This document shows positions 6,696 through 14,036 of a DNA stretch of 29,771 nucleotides, piece by piece. Each line of letters starts with the position of its first letter. The stretch's first letter is position 1. The notes under the pieces are model-generated. The model searched no databases, had not been told where the DNA came from, and saw only the letters and a program-made list of their open reading frames with translations. This DNA is from VRUE01 sp035605155 (lineage in GTDB: Bacteria > Actinomycetota > Thermoleophilia > Solirubrobacterales > 70-9). The stretch covers positions 1-29,771 of the forward strand of contig DATNHC010000098.1 of assembly GCA_035605155.1 (NCBI GenBank), read 5' to 3'. A program made the translations under genes and the position numbers.

Positions 6696-7175
6696 CTACT
6701 TGCGCGTGTCCGCTTCTTCCTCGGCTTTGTCGAGCAGCTCTTCGAGCTGCTTCTGGGTTTTTGGCACGGTCGCGCCGCCGCTCGCACTGCCTGTGCCACC
6801 CGTGCCGCTTTCGGCGCTGGCGCCCGTCCCGCCGTCTGAGCCGCCGGGGGTCGTCGAGCTGCCGTCGCCCCCTTTGGCACCGGAGTCTGCTTCGCTTTTC
6901 AGTTCAGCGACTTCCCCCCGTAGCGCTTCGATCTGAGCTTCGAGGCCGGCCACGTCTTCACCCGCGGAGGTTGGCCCCCCTTCGCCGGCCAGTTCCTCGC
7001 GCACGCTCTGCAGCTCACTCTCGTTAACCGCGTCGTCGCGAGCGTCGAGGGCCAGGTAGATCCCGGCGCCAGCGGCGCCAATCGCGAGCGCAACCAGAAC
7101 CAGGAAGACGCGCGTGCGCATCGTCAGCTTGCGCTCCACCAGCCCGATCCATGCCCGCAGCCCGTCCAACGACAT
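6696..7175 (-). CDS. Membrane-anchored coiled-coil protein of unknown function
   Basis: A 159-residue protein I cannot assign to a family. A short basic cytoplasmic N-terminus (WIGLVERKLTMRTR) precedes one transmembrane helix at about 23-43. After it come an acidic, coiled-coil-prone stretch (about 50-97, with EAQIEALRGEVAELKSEA) and a low-complexity Gly/Ser/Thr linker (about 98-140). The highly charged C-terminus is KQLEELLDKAEEEADTRK. The topology suggests a type II anchored extracytoplasmic protein, perhaps an envelope scaffold. A TAAGTT hexamer is 7 nt upstream of the ATG with no SD. A 46-bp perfect palindrome begins immediately beyond that hexamer. The compositional signature is clear, the function is not. 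Confidence 0.7.
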   Translation of the reverse strand: MSLDGLRAWIGLVERKLTMRTRVFLVLVALAIGAAGAGIYLALDARDDAVNESELQSVREELAGEGGPTSAGEDVAGLEAQIEALRGEVAELKSEADSGAKGGDGSSTTPGGSDGGTGASAESGTGGTGSASGGATVPKTQKQLEELLDKAEEEADTRK

Positions 7176-7182
7176 CGCCCTT

Positions 7183-7188
7183 AACTTA
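7183..7188 (-). promoter_or_regulatory. Putative leaderless -10 box of the coiled-coil protein gene
   Basis: TAAGTT on the minus strand, 7 nt before the ATG at 7175 and abutting the palindrome that starts at 7189. Confidence 0.4.
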
Positions 7189-7234
7189 GAGCCTGGCCCG
7201 GAACTCTGCGCGCGCAGAGTTCCGGGCCAGGCTC
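7189..7234. repeat. 46-bp perfect palindrome between divergent promoters
   Basis: From GAGCCTGGCCCGGAACTCTG to its exact reverse complement at 7234 there is no mismatch and no spacer; the centre is GCGCGC. It occupies the space between the divergent coiled-coil and thiolase genes. Putative -10 boxes lie just outside it on both sides: TAAGTT toward the left, and TACCCT at 7241-7246 toward the right. It could be a protein-binding site, a cruciform-forming element, or a member of the extragenic palindrome population seen elsewhere in the window. Confidence 0.9.
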
Positions 7235-7240
7235 ATCCAC

Positions 7241-7279
7241 TACCCTGCGGCCGGCACTTCCGACCCCAGCTCGAAGGAG
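7241..7279 (+). promoter_or_regulatory. Putative promoter and ribosome-binding site of the thiolase gene
   Basis: TACCCT (7241-7246) is a possible -10 box. AAGGAG (7274-7279) lies 9 nt before the ATG at 7289, a normal leadered arrangement with roughly 35-40 nt of 5' UTR. Confidence 0.5.
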
Positions 7280-7288
7280 ATACCCCGC

Positions 7289-8446
7289 ATGCCCGATGCA
7301 GTGATCGTCGACACCATCCGCACGCCAATCGGCCGTGCCTTCAAGGGCTCGCTGGCCCAGTTGCGCCCTGACGAGATGGGCGCCTACGTGATCGACCAGC
7401 TGCTCGAGCGCAACCCGGGCGTCGACCCGGCTTTGGTCGAGGACGTCTTCTGCGGCTGCGGTATGCCGCAGGGCCTGCAGGCCTTCAACATTGGCCGCAT
7501 CATCTCGCTGCTCTCCGAGAAGCTGCCGCAGGAGGTCAACGGGGTCACCGTCTCGCGCTACTGCTCCTCCAGCCTCGACGCGATCCGCCACGCCGGCAAC
7601 GCGATCAAGGCCGGCGAGGGCGACGTCTACATCGCCGCCGGGGTCGAGTGGGTGAGCCGCTACAACGAGCGCACCGAGCCGGCCGGCGCCGATGACCAGA
7701 ACCCGAGCCTGCAGGGCAACGACGGCCAGCCCAACGCCTACATCGAGATGGGCAAGACTGCGGTCAACGTGGCCGAGCGCTACGAGGTGAGCCGCGCCGA
7801 CATGGACAAGTTCGCCCAGCGCTCCCAGGAACTGGCCGTGCAGTCGCAGGAGGACGGCTTCTTCGATCGCGAGATCGTCCCCGTGACCCTGCCCGACGGC
7901 ACCGAGGTCGCCAAGGACGATGGCCCGCGTGCTTCGTCGACCTTGGAGAAGCTCTCGCAGCTGGAGGAGTCCTTCGGCGGCGGCGGCGTCACCGCCGGCA
8001 ACTCCTGCCCGCTCAACGACGGCGCCGCCGCCGTGCTGCTGATGAGCGACACGAAGGCCAAGGAGCTGGGCCTGACGCCGCGTGCCCGCATCGTCACCGC
8101 CGCCACCTACGGCAACGAGCCCGAGTACATGGGCGTCGCCCCAATTGGCGCGATCAAGAAGGTCCTGGACCGGGCCGGAATGACGATCGACGACGTCGGC
8201 ACGGTCGAGCTCAACGAGGCCTTCGCTGCCCAGGTGATTCCGATCATGGACGAGTGCGACATTCCGCTGGAGAAGCTCAACACGCACGGCGGCGCGATCG
8301 CCCTCGGCCATCCCTTCGGCATGACCGGCGCCCGCATCATGGGCACGCTGCTCAACGTGATGGAGACCGACGACCACCAGGTCGGTATCGAGACGATGTG
8401 CGTGGCCGGCGGGCAGGGCAAGGCCATGATCGTCGAACGGGTCTGA
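7289..8446 (+). CDS. Acetyl-CoA C-acyltransferase (thiolase)
   Basis: This 385-residue thiolase cleaves 3-ketoacyl-CoA, or runs in reverse to condense acetyl-CoA. The N-terminal MPDAVIVDTIRTPIGRAFKG is standard for the family. The nucleophile is C92 in SRYCSSSLDAIR. Next come NEAFAAQ, then H341 in GHPFGMTGAR, and the second active-site cysteine C371 in CVAGGQG. The GHPFGMTGAR form, in place of GHPLGATGAR, is typical of actinobacterial long-chain or steroid-type thiolases. A good SD precedes the ATG. Downstream on the same strand lie a crotonase, a Baeyer-Villiger-type flavoprotein and a thioesterase, suggesting a degradation module for a cyclic or branched compound. The substrate is not determined. 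Confidence 0.93.
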   Translation: MPDAVIVDTIRTPIGRAFKGSLAQLRPDEMGAYVIDQLLERNPGVDPALVEDVFCGCGMPQGLQAFNIGRIISLLSEKLPQEVNGVTVSRYCSSSLDAIRHAGNAIKAGEGDVYIAAGVEWVSRYNERTEPAGADDQNPSLQGNDGQPNAYIEMGKTAVNVAERYEVSRADMDKFAQRSQELAVQSQEDGFFDREIVPVTLPDGTEVAKDDGPRASSTLEKLSQLEESFGGGGVTAGNSCPLNDGAAAVLLMSDTKAKELGLTPRARIVTAATYGNEPEYMGVAPIGAIKKVLDRAGMTIDDVGTVELNEAFAAQVIPIMDECDIPLEKLNTHGGAIALGHPFGMTGARIMGTLLNVMETDDHQVGIETMCVAGGQGKAMIVERV

Positions 8447-8449
8447 GTG

Positions 8450-8565
8450 AGAGGCTGACCCGGTAGGGGTTCCGCTTAACTTTTTCGAGAAGCGGAGATT
8501 GGCTGGCGCCCCAGCGTAGGCCGCGAAAAAGTACAAGACGCTTCACCCCTACCGGGTCAGCCTCT
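8450..8565. repeat. Long inverted repeat (MITE-like, 21-bp perfect arms)
   Basis: Arms AGAGGCTGACCCGGTAGGGGT (8450-8470, 21 bp) and the exact complement at 8545-8565 enclose 74 bp. Inside, ACTTTTTCG and CGAAAAAGT are also complementary, so the entire unit could fold into one long imperfect hairpin. It begins 3 nt after the thiolase stop and ends on the first base of the TAAGGT box of the crotonase gene. No transposase or target duplication is evident, so a non-autonomous mobile element is a guess; a terminator/processing hairpin is the alternative. Confidence 0.85.
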
Positions 8566-8570
8566 AAGGT
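8565..8570 (+). promoter_or_regulatory. Putative leaderless -10 box of the crotonase gene
   Basis: TAAGGT lies 6 nt before the GTG start at 8577 with no SD in between, and directly abuts the end of the inverted-repeat element. Confidence 0.45.
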
Positions 8571-8576
8571 CCGCTC

Positions 8577-9482
8577 GTGGATACGTTGCTCTATGAGACC
8601 GAGGGCCGGATCGCCCGCATCATCCTGAACCGGCCGGAGCGGGGGAATGGGATCACGCCGCGGATGCCGGTTGAGCTGGCGGCTTGCGTAGAGCGGGCGA
8701 ATCTCGATCCGGCGGTGCACGTGATTGCGCTGGCCGGGAACGGCAGTGGCTTCTGTGGCGGCTATGACCTGGTCGCCTCGGCTGAGGGCGACATGGGTGG
8801 GCTGGAGGGCGTCGAGGCGCCGGCGGGTTCGCCGCTTGATCCGGCGACGATTGCTGCTAATCACGCGCCGGAGTCGAACTGGGACCCGGTCACCGACTTC
8901 CAGTTCATGTGGCGCAACGTGCGTGGGTTCATGAGCCTCTTTCATTCTGAGAAGCCTGTGCTCTGCAAGGTGCACGGCTACTGCGTTGCCGGCGGCACCG
9001 ACATGGCGCTCTGCTCGGACCTGCTGACGATCGCCGCCGAGGCCAAGATCGGCTACCCGCCGGCCCGCGTCTGGGGCTCGCCGACGACGGCGCTCTGGGC
9101 GGCGCGGGTCGGCCCGATGCGAGCCAAGCGCCTGCTCTTGACCGGCGACTCGCTGACCGGCGCCCAGGCGGAGGAGTGGGGGCTGGCAACCGAGGCGCCG
9201 CCCGCCGCCGAGCTCGACGAGCGCTTCGAGGCGCTGCTCGAGCGCGTCGCCCGTTTGCCGATCAACCAGCTGGTGATGATGAAGATGCTGGTCAACCAGA
9301 GTCTCTACGCGCAGGGCCTGCACCAGACCCAGGTGCTCGGCACCTTCTTCGACGGGATCACGCGCCACACCGAGGAGGGCCATGCCTTTGTTCGTCGGGC
9401 CGCCGAGGCCGGCTTCAAGCAGGCCGTGCGCGACCGCGACGAGCCCTTCGGCGACTTCGGCATGGAGGGCTTCGGCCTGTGA
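8577..9482 (+). CDS. Enoyl-CoA hydratase/isomerase family protein (crotonase)
   Basis: This 301-residue crotonase-fold protein is likely to hydrate an enoyl-CoA or carry out a related isomerisation or ring cleavage in acyl-CoA breakdown. The N-terminus reads ILNRPERGNGI, the CoA-binding region usual for the family. The first oxyanion-hole block is AGNGSGFCGGYDL, and the second is VAGGTDMALCSDLLTIA. An extra segment of about 50 residues between the two blocks (around GLEGVEAPAGSPLDP) makes it longer than the usual 255-265 residues. The GTG start is set by the TAAGGT hexamer 6 nt upstream. It lies between the thiolase and the flavoprotein genes on one strand. The typical catalytic Glu pair is not obvious, so reaction type is uncertain. 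Confidence 0.87.
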   Translation: MDTLLYETEGRIARIILNRPERGNGITPRMPVELAACVERANLDPAVHVIALAGNGSGFCGGYDLVASAEGDMGGLEGVEAPAGSPLDPATIAANHAPESNWDPVTDFQFMWRNVRGFMSLFHSEKPVLCKVHGYCVAGGTDMALCSDLLTIAAEAKIGYPPARVWGSPTTALWAARVGPMRAKRLLLTGDSLTGAQAEEWGLATEAPPAAELDERFEALLERVARLPINQLVMMKMLVNQSLYAQGLHQTQVLGTFFDGITRHTEEGHAFVRRAAEAGFKQAVRDRDEPFGDFGMEGFGL

Positions 9483-9538
9483 GCGCACCAATCGTCACGG
9501 TGATCTCCGGGTGTTCGAGTCCGGGGCGATTGGTGCGC
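9483..9538. repeat. Structured intergenic repeat, copy A (variable-arm hairpin)
   Basis: 12-bp arms GCGCACCAATCG and CGATTGGTGCGC flank a 32-nt core. The core matches that of copy B (16245-16300) at 25 of 32 positions. The outer seven pairs of the arms differ between copies, yet both copies remain paired. The element begins at the base after the TGA of the crotonase gene and ends 17 nt before the next start. The core carries TTCGAGTCC, reminiscent of a tRNA T-arm. Confidence 0.85.
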
Positions 9539-9555
9539 GAACGCGAGGTGGTTCT

Positions 9556-11037
9556 GTGAGGGCGCGTCCCTCCGTGGCGATCGTCGGCGGCGGCTTCGGC
9601 GGCGTCGGGGCGGCGACGATGCTGCGCCGCGAGGGCTACGAGGACGTCACCGTCTTCGAGAAGGGCGAGCGAGTCGGCGGCGTCTGGCAGCACAACACCT
9701 ATCCGGGCGCCGCCTGCGACATCCCCTCCCACCTCTACGAGTACTCCTTTGCGCCCAACCGCTGGTCGCGGCGCTATGCCCCGCAGGCTGAGATCCAGGC
9801 CTACGTCGAGGGAGTGGCGCGGCGCTTCGGCGTGCTGGAAAACGTGCGCACGGGCACCGAGGTGAAGAGCGCGACCTGGGACGAGCAGCGCGGTTGCTGG
9901 ACGCTGGAGACCGGCGGCGGCCGGCACGAGGCCGACCTCCTGCTCACCGCTTGCGGCCAGCTTTCGGTCCCGAAGGTGCCGCCAATCTCCGGGCTCGACA
10001 GCTTCGACGGCCCTGCCTTCCACACCGCCGAGTGGCGCCACGACGTCGAGCTTGCCGGCAAGCGGGTCGCCGTGATCGGCACCGGTTGCAGCGCGATCCA
10101 GGTCGTGCCGGCGATCCAGCCGTTGGTGACGCAGCTCGACGTCTACCAGCGCTCGCCCGGTTGGACCTTCCCGAAGATGGACTACGAGTACTCGCCGCGG
10201 GCGCGCGCCCTCTTCAAGCGGTTCCCGCCGCTGCGCCGCCTCGACCGCGCCTCGATCTACGCCTTCCAGGAGGTCGGTGCGGCGGCGATGACCAGCCAGC
10301 GCTGGCTGCTGCCGCTCTTCCGCGCCGTCGGTCGCCGCCAGATCAACTCGGCGATCGCCGATCCCGAGCTGCGCCGCAAGGTGACCCCGGCCGACGAGGT
10401 CGGCTGCAAGCGGATCATGCTCACCGACGATTGGTATCCCGCCCTGGCGCAGGCCAACGTCGACCTGGTCACCGAGCGGATCGCAACGGTCACGCCGAGC
10501 GGCATCCGCGACGCCGCTGGCATCGAGCGCGCGGCTGACGCCATCGTCCTCGCTACCGGCTTCGCCAGCCACGATTTCGTCGCCCCGATGGCGATCACAG
10601 GCAGTGAGGGGCGCAGCCTGGCCGGCGAGTGGGCCGACGTCGCCCGTGCCTACCTTGGCCTCAGCGTGCCGGGCTTTCCCAACCTGTTCCTGCTCTACGG
10701 GCCCAACACCAACGGCGGTACGGGATCGGTGATCAACACCCTCGAGTGCGGCGTCGGCCACGTGCTCGCCGCCCTGCGCGAGATGGAGCGCTCCGGCGCG
10801 AGCCGCATCGAGGTGCGCGCCGAGGCCGCCAAGAGTTTCGATCGCGAGTTGCGTGCCGCTCTCGCCGATACCGTTTGGCACAGCGGCTGCAGCAACTGGT
10901 ACGTCGACGAGAACGGCAACGACCCCAGCCAGTGGCCTTGGCTGTGGAGCACCTACCGACGCCGCACGGAGCGGCTGGAGCCGGGGGCGTATGAGCTGAG
11001 CAAGGCGCCGACCCTCGCGTCGGTCGGCCTCGGGTAG
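9556..11037 (+). CDS. FAD/NADPH-dependent Baeyer-Villiger-type monooxygenase
   Basis: This 493-residue flavin monooxygenase likely inserts an oxygen atom into a ketone (or oxygenates a soft nucleophile) using NADPH and O2. FAD-binding GGGFGG is at 11-16, followed by the VGGVWQHNTYPGAACDIPSHLY region (split at about 40-61) typical of Baeyer-Villiger enzymes. The type I fingerprint FxGxxxHxxxW is present as F150-D-G-P-A-F-H-T-A-E-W160; the residue after W is R rather than the usual P or D. A second dinucleotide motif GTGCSA is at 175-180. The frame is open further upstream into the crotonase gene. I chose the GTG at 9556, preceded by GAGGTGG, because homology begins right after it. Substrate unknown; with thiolase and crotonase, a cyclic ketone intermediate is plausible. 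Confidence 0.9.
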   Translation: MRARPSVAIVGGGFGGVGAATMLRREGYEDVTVFEKGERVGGVWQHNTYPGAACDIPSHLYEYSFAPNRWSRRYAPQAEIQAYVEGVARRFGVLENVRTGTEVKSATWDEQRGCWTLETGGGRHEADLLLTACGQLSVPKVPPISGLDSFDGPAFHTAEWRHDVELAGKRVAVIGTGCSAIQVVPAIQPLVTQLDVYQRSPGWTFPKMDYEYSPRARALFKRFPPLRRLDRASIYAFQEVGAAAMTSQRWLLPLFRAVGRRQINSAIADPELRRKVTPADEVGCKRIMLTDDWYPALAQANVDLVTERIATVTPSGIRDAAGIERAADAIVLATGFASHDFVAPMAITGSEGRSLAGEWADVARAYLGLSVPGFPNLFLLYGPNTNGGTGSVINTLECGVGHVLAALREMERSGASRIEVRAEAAKSFDRELRAALADTVWHSGCSNWYVDENGNDPSQWPWLWSTYRRRTERLEPGAYELSKAPTLASVGLG

Positions 11038-11040
11038 GGT
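11035..11040 (+). promoter_or_regulatory. Putative -10 box of the thioesterase gene
   Basis: TAGGGT overlaps the stop codon of the flavoprotein gene and is 9 nt before the ATG at 11050. It is one of the best matches to the hexamer seen before many starts here. Confidence 0.4.
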
Positions 11041-11049
11041 GCCGCGGCG

Positions 11050-11508
11050 ATGAGCGAGCCGCCCGCCACCGACGACCGCCCGGTGCTGCGGCCCGAGCAC
11101 GTCCGCACCTTCCTGCCCGGAAGCTTCCCCGGCGACCTCGGCATCGAGCCGATCGAGATCGAGGACTCCTTCGCCAGCGGGCGGATCGTCGTCGACAAGC
11201 GCCACCTGCACCCCGGCGGCTACGTCCACGGTGGCGTTTGGACGGCGCTCGGCGACACGGTGGCCGCCTGGGCGACCTTCCGCAACATCCCGCCCGAACA
11301 CAACTTCACGACGATCGAGCTGAAGCTCAACGTCTTCTCCGCCGGCCTGTTCGGCGACGAGATCGTTGCTCGCGCCGAGCCCTTGCATGCCGGCATGAGC
11401 ACGGTCGTGATCGAGGTCAAGATCGAGCGCCGCCGCGATGGCGCCGAGCCCCGCCTCGCCGCCAATCTCATCGTCACCCAGTTCGTACTCCCACCTGCGG
11501 CCGACTGA
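11050..11508 (+). CDS. Hotdog-fold thioesterase (PaaI/DUF4442-like)
   Basis: This 152-residue hotdog-fold protein probably hydrolyses an acyl-CoA to free CoA. The long central-helix motif is visible as HPGGYVHGGVWTALGDTVAA, where the glycine-rich turn and the acidic residue (D in LGDTVA) form the active site in PaaI-type thioesterases. The following strand TTIELKLNVF and the later STVVIEVKIERR are also typical. Start context is a TAGGGT hexamer 9 nt before the ATG, with 12 nt separating it from the flavoprotein stop, so it may be both part of the operon and separately transcribed. The thioesterase would release CoA from pathway dead ends. Substrate is unknown. Confidence 0.85.
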   Translation: MSEPPATDDRPVLRPEHVRTFLPGSFPGDLGIEPIEIEDSFASGRIVVDKRHLHPGGYVHGGVWTALGDTVAAWATFRNIPPEHNFTTIELKLNVFSAGLFGDEIVARAEPLHAGMSTVVIEVKIERRRDGAEPRLAANLIVTQFVLPPAAD

Positions 11509-11513
11509 CCCGC

Positions 11514-11643
11514 GCATATCGGCGTCCTCGGTCGCTCGCGTGCAAAGCACGTCGCAACGACCGCGCTCCGCTCGCTGCGCGACGAATCAGATATGCACGC
11601 TTGCTCGCTGCGCGCTTAGCGCTCCCTGCGTCCTTGATCTGCT
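11514..11643. repeat. Structured intergenic repeat shared with 25229-25283 (copy 1)
   Basis: After the thioesterase stop comes a region rich in hairpins. Arms GCATATC (11514-11520) and GATATGC (11590-11596) enclose a second stem CGTGC-AAA-GCACG. The blocks CGTCCTCGG...CTCGCGTGCAAAGCACG (11523-11551) and GCTCCCTGCGTCC...GATCTGCT (11621-11643) recur in the same order at 25229-25254 and 25259-25283. It separates two convergent genes and may act as a terminator or be a decayed repeat. Confidence 0.65.
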
Positions 11644-11646
11644 CGA

Positions 11647-14031
11647 TCAGTCGGCCGCAGGCACTTCTTCGAGCTTTTCGATTTGGGGCAAGCGCCAGAG
11701 CACGCTGGCGATGGTCAGGCCGACGGCCGCCGAGGCCAGCGCCAGGAACCAATCGGTCGCGTTGAGCAGCTCCATCTCGAAGAAATCGCGCACGGGCGCG
11801 GCAGCCAGGATCAGGGCGAAGAGGGCGCCGAGGCCGGCAACGAGGGCGAGCATGTAGCTCTGGATCGCTATGTGCTCGCGCCCCGGGCCGCGCTCGAGCA
11901 GCAGCACGAAGCTGAGGCCGAGGACGATCAGGGTCGTCGTCGCCGCGGTGCGGCCGGCCTCGAGGCTGCCACCGAAGAGCGTGTCGACGAGAAAGAAGGA
12001 GAGGATCGAGCCGAGCGCCGTGGCGAGGCCGGCGGGCACGGCGAAGGCCGCCAGCGCCCGCAGCAGCCGCCCACGGTAGAGCGGTCCGTCGGAGGGCGCC
12101 AGGGCGAGCACGAAGGAAGGGATGCCGATCGTCAGGAAGACGGCAAGGGTCAGGTGGCGCGGCAGGAAGGGGAAGGCGAAGCCAGGAACCGCGACAAGCA
12201 GGATCAGCGCCGCCGCGTAGACCGACTTGGTCAGGTAGAGGCGGCCCAGCCGGTGGATGTTGCGGGCAATGCGCCGTCCCTCGGCAACCGCCTGTGGCAG
12301 CCGCGCAAACTCGTCCTTGAGCAGGACCAGGTCGGCGACGCCCTTGGTCACCTGTGCCCCAGAGCCCATCGCCACCGCCATCCGCGCCTGCTTCAGCGCC
12401 GGCACGTCGTTGACCCCATCGCCGATCATCGCCGTGTAGCGGCCCGAGGCGGCCAGCGCCCCGACCAGGGCCTTCTTCTGCTCCGGCTTGATCCGGCAGA
12501 AGATCGTGTTGCGCTGCGCCGCCTCCGCCAGCGCCTCAGGCTCCTCGGGAAGCTCGTCGCCCTCGATCACGCCGGCGTCGGTGGGCACGCCGACCGCCTG
12601 GGCGACGGCGGTCACGGTCGCCCGGGCGTCGCCGGAGATCAGCTTCAGGTCGACCTCCTCCTCGCGGATGAAGGCGACTGTCTCCGCTGCGTCCGGGCGC
12701 AGCGTCTCTTCGAGCACGACGATCGCCACCGGCGCCAGCTTCGGCGGGCCGGCGGCGGTGTCGGCGGGCAGCGGTTCGCTCGATTCGCCGAAGGCGACGA
12801 CGCGCCGCCCCGCCGCCGTCTCCCGCTCCAGCTTGGTGGCGAGCCCGGGTGGCAGCTCCAGGGCGTTGGCCTCCCCCAGCACGTCCGGTGCTCCGAGCAC
12901 GTAGCTGGTCGAGCCGATCCGCACACCGCTCCACTTCCACTCCGAGGAGAACGGCACCTCGGCCCCGACCCGGGCGGCATCGCCAGGGAAGCGCTCGGCG
13001 ATCGCCTCCAGTGTGCGGTTGCGATCCCCTGCGCTGGCGGCGAAGCGACCCAGGGCCGCGTGCGCCGCCGCCGGCTCGATCCCGTCGGCCACCTCGGCGC
13101 CGAGCAGGCGCAGCTCGCCGTCGGTCAGGGTGCCGGTCTTGTCGACGCAGATCGTGTCCACCGCAGCGAGGCTCTCGGTGGCGCTCATCTGCTGCACCAG
13201 GGTGTCGTTGCGCGCCAGGCGCACGGCGGCGACGGCGAAGGTGACGCTCATCAGCAAGACCAGACCCTCGGGGATCAGGGTCACCAGCCCGGCAGTTGCC
13301 GTTTGCGCCGCCTCGACCAAGTCGATGCTGCGCACCTGGAAGACGAGCAGCAGGGCCACCGCGAGGGGCGCCATCGCATAGGTGCAGGCGACGATCACGC
13401 GGTTGACCTCATCCTGCAGCGGCGACGGCGGGTGGCGGAAGGCGCGGGCCTCACCGGCGAGCTGGCCCGCGTAGCTGTCCTCGCGCACGGCGTCGACCTC
13501 GTAGTAGCCCGAACCGGAGATGCAGAAGGAGCCCGAGAGCGCCCGGTCGCCGGGCGGCTTGCGGATGCCATCCGCCTCACCGGTGAGCAGCGACTCGTCG
13601 AGCGTCAAACCGCGGCTCTCGAGGATCTCGCCATCGGCGACGAGCTGGTCCCCCGGCTCGATTCGAACCACGTCGCCGGGCACGACCTGCTCGGCCCGCA
13701 GGTTCTGGACTGCGCCGTCGCGGACGACCTTCGCCTGCGGAGCGACGAGAACCGCCAGCTCGTCGAGAGTGCGCTTCGCCTTCAGCTCCTGGCGGATGCC
13801 GATGTAGGAGTTGACGATCGCGATCAGGCCAAAGACGGCGTCGGCGAACAGGCCGAGCGAGAGGATCAGGACGAAGAAGCCGCCGATGATTGCGTTGAAG
13901 AGCGTGAAGACGTTGCCGGCGACGATGCTCGAGGTCGAGCGCGAAGAGGTCTCGGGAGGCGGCCCGAGCTCCCGCAGCCGCTTCGCCGCCGTGGCGCTGG
14001 AGAGACCTCTTTCGATCGCCGCTTCGGTCAT
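11647..14031 (-). CDS. CtpE-like cation-transporting P-type ATPase
   Basis: This 794-residue P-type ATPase of the inner membrane is phosphorylated at D297 in CVDKTGTLTDG. Other landmarks are the dephosphorylation motif LLTGEADGI (149-155), the transmembrane LIPEGLVLL (252-260), a nucleotide-domain KWSG-containing segment near 366-369, and the hinge GDGVNDVPALK (537-547). It lacks N-terminal CxxC metal-binding domains and the CPx motif of heavy-metal pumps. The overall layout, including AGNVFTLFNAIIGG near the N-terminus and GIPSFVLALAPS late in the protein, matches mycobacterial CtpE, reported as a calcium transporter. About ten membrane segments are expected. It is divergent from an LLM oxidoreductase gene, 29 bp away across a 13-bp palindrome. 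The ion is inferred only from similarity. Confidence 0.9.
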   Translation of the reverse strand: MTEAAIERGLSSATAAKRLRELGPPPETSSRSTSSIVAGNVFTLFNAIIGGFFVLILSLGLFADAVFGLIAIVNSYIGIRQELKAKRTLDELAVLVAPQAKVVRDGAVQNLRAEQVVPGDVVRIEPGDQLVADGEILESRGLTLDESLLTGEADGIRKPPGDRALSGSFCISGSGYYEVDAVREDSYAGQLAGEARAFRHPPSPLQDEVNRVIVACTYAMAPLAVALLLVFQVRSIDLVEAAQTATAGLVTLIPEGLVLLMSVTFAVAAVRLARNDTLVQQMSATESLAAVDTICVDKTGTLTDGELRLLGAEVADGIEPAAAHAALGRFAASAGDRNRTLEAIAERFPGDAARVGAEVPFSSEWKWSGVRIGSTSYVLGAPDVLGEANALELPPGLATKLERETAAGRRVVAFGESSEPLPADTAAGPPKLAPVAIVVLEETLRPDAAETVAFIREEEVDLKLISGDARATVTAVAQAVGVPTDAGVIEGDELPEEPEALAEAAQRNTIFCRIKPEQKKALVGALAASGRYTAMIGDGVNDVPALKQARMAVAMGSGAQVTKGVADLVLLKDEFARLPQAVAEGRRIARNIHRLGRLYLTKSVYAAALILLVAVPGFAFPFLPRHLTLAVFLTIGIPSFVLALAPSDGPLYRGRLLRALAAFAVPAGLATALGSILSFFLVDTLFGGSLEAGRTAATTTLIVLGLSFVLLLERGPGREHIAIQSYMLALVAGLGALFALILAAAPVRDFFEMELLNATDWFLALASAAVGLTIASVLWRLPQIEKLEEVPAAD

Positions 14032-14036
14032 CGACG

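Noticed and set aside
9483..9538. A tRNA or tRNA remnant, because of the TTCGAGTCC T-arm-like core
   Set aside because: There is no acceptor stem, anticodon arm or D-arm of the right size; 56 nt with 12-bp variable arms does not make a tRNA.
9382..9555. N-terminal extension of the Baeyer-Villiger-type flavoprotein
   Set aside because: The frame is open but runs through the crotonase gene and the structured repeat; homology starts right after the GTG at 9556, which has a GAGGTGG stretch upstream.
9415..11550. A 711-codon open frame on the minus strand opposite the flavoprotein and thioesterase genes
   Set aside because: It is a shadow of well-supported genes; no motif is visible in its translation.
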